This document shows, in pieces, positions 63,539 through 64,000 of a DNA stretch of 64,000 nucleotides. Numbering within the stretch: position 1 is the first letter of the stretch; every line of letters starts with the position of its first letter. The position numbers were made by a program, and so were the translations under genes. The notes below the pieces were generated by a model. It made no database searches, had not been told where the DNA came from, and worked only from the letters and a program-made list of their open reading frames with translations. This DNA comes from JANQOH01 sp965214495 (GTDB taxonomy: Bacteria > Pseudomonadota > Alphaproteobacteria > UBA7887): NCBI GenBank assembly GCA_965214495.1, contig OZ243958.1, forward strand, positions 1,550,001-1,614,000, given 5' to 3'.

Positions 63539-64000
63539 TTAACCGGCGGCGGCGGGAAACACAAATGCCATCGCATCGGCGACCGCCAGCTTCACGGTCG
63601 CGCCGACCGGCGGCAGCGCCGACCACGGCGCGCGGGCGCGCACCCGTGTGCCGTCCCGGAGCGCCAGCGTGACCACACCCGACCGCCCGAGGCTGCGCAC
63701 CTCGCACACCGTCGCCGCCACCCCCGCTTCATGATCGAAACGCACGCCTTCCGGGCGGATCAGCGCCTGCGCGGCGGTCCCGTCGGCGAGTCCGGGGGCG
63801 GCGATGGAACCGAGGGGCGTCGCCACCCGGCCTCCGCGGACCCGGCCGTCGAAGCGTTGCGCCTCGCCCAGGAAGGTCGCGCAGAACGGGTCTGCCGGCG
63901 CACGGTACAGAATGTCGGGCTCGCCGAACTGATGGATGCGGCCGGCGCGCATCAGCGCGATGCGGTCGGCGATGAGCATCGCTTCCTCCGGTTCGTGGGT
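63539..64000 (-). CDS. ABC transporter ATP-binding protein, C-terminal part with TOBE domain (cut by right edge)
   Basis: The visible 154 or so residues begin just at the H-loop (THEPEEAMLIADRIALMRAG) and continue with GRIHQFGEPDILYRAPADPF, then a C-terminal TOBE-like domain. The pattern is that of FbpC/PotA-type ATPases for import of iron, spermidine or sulfate. The start and Walker motifs are outside the window. It is on the same strand as tatABC with an 80-bp gap. Confidence 0.88.
   Translation of the reverse strand, partial: THEPEEAMLIADRIALMRAGRIHQFGEPDILYRAPADPFCATFLGEAQRFDGRVRGGRVATPLGSIAAPGLADGTAAQALIRPEGVRFDHEAGVAATVCEVRSLGRSGVVTLALRDGTRVRARAPWSALPPVGATVKLAVADAMAFVFPAAAG

Overview
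The window looks like chromosome of a GC-rich alphaproteobacterium. Evidence: a circularly permuted two-piece ssrA, an alpha-type SspB, a TIGR02302/DUF4175 protein beside lysA, the argH-lptM-lysA and tatABC-serS-surE-pcm-nlpD orders, and the tRNA-Tyr/Gly-tuf-tRNA-Trp-secE-nusG-rplKAJL-rpoBC block. Genus cannot be told from sequence alone. The surface protein with leucine-rich and Calx-beta-like repeats, together with several flavin monooxygenases, would fit a marine or host-associated lineage, but that is inference.

Layout. 1-4.9 kb is a decayed accessory segment: an N-truncated type I secretion ABC exporter fused in frame to an HlyD-type adaptor, a Fic protein, and dead IS3 and IS66 fragments that end within about 60 bp of the rpoC stop. 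4.9-19.3 kb is the transcription/translation block on the minus strand, read from a good sigma70-like promoter at 19.25 kb: tRNA-Tyr, tRNA-Gly, tuf, tRNA-Trp, secE, nusG, rplK, rplA, rplJ, rplL, rpoB, rpoC. 19.3-25.6 kb carries rlmB overlapping tRNA-Thr, tsaB, a VanX-type dipeptidase, a RutE-like nitroreductase, an FAD oxidoreductase and xseB-ispA-tlyA. 25.6-34.2 kb is a minus-strand run of probable catabolic genes: two luciferase-like monooxygenases, a flavin reductase, hydratase, hydrolase, alanine dehydrogenase and a permease. 34.3-37.9 kb holds a PfkB sugar/nucleoside kinase, class I fumarase, sspB and ssrA. 38-47.6 kb is a repeat-rich surface-protein locus. 47.6-64 kb is housekeeping: yqgE, tusA, M16 protease, thrC, lysA, argH, nlpD-like, pcm, surE, serS, tatABC and the end of an ABC ATPase.

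The outstanding observation is rpoB. Its single uninterrupted reading frame (9061-14331, 1756 codons) begins with a DnaQ/epsilon-like DEDDh exonuclease fold (about residues 1-168), continues through a roughly 160-residue Ala/Pro/Glu/Ser-rich linker, and only then enters a normal RNA polymerase beta subunit (from about residue 329). I know of no described RNAP beta subunit carrying a proofreading-type nuclease fold. The Exo I and Exo II acidic residues are kept, but both Exo III residues are replaced (His to Arg148, Asp to Gly153), so the domain is probably nuclease-dead or repurposed. The same beta subunit has an apparent 69-residue insertion in the lobe (residues about 727-795) and a possible internal TTG start that could yield a normal-sized beta.

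The second notable locus is the surface protein: a signal peptide, leucine-rich repeats, many Calx-beta-like repeats, Ig-like modules and an autotransporter barrel. It is split by a 28-nt deletion between short direct repeats, preceded by a G16 homopolymer and flanked by a 118-bp noncoding tandem repeat. This looks like a locus prone to phase or length variation.
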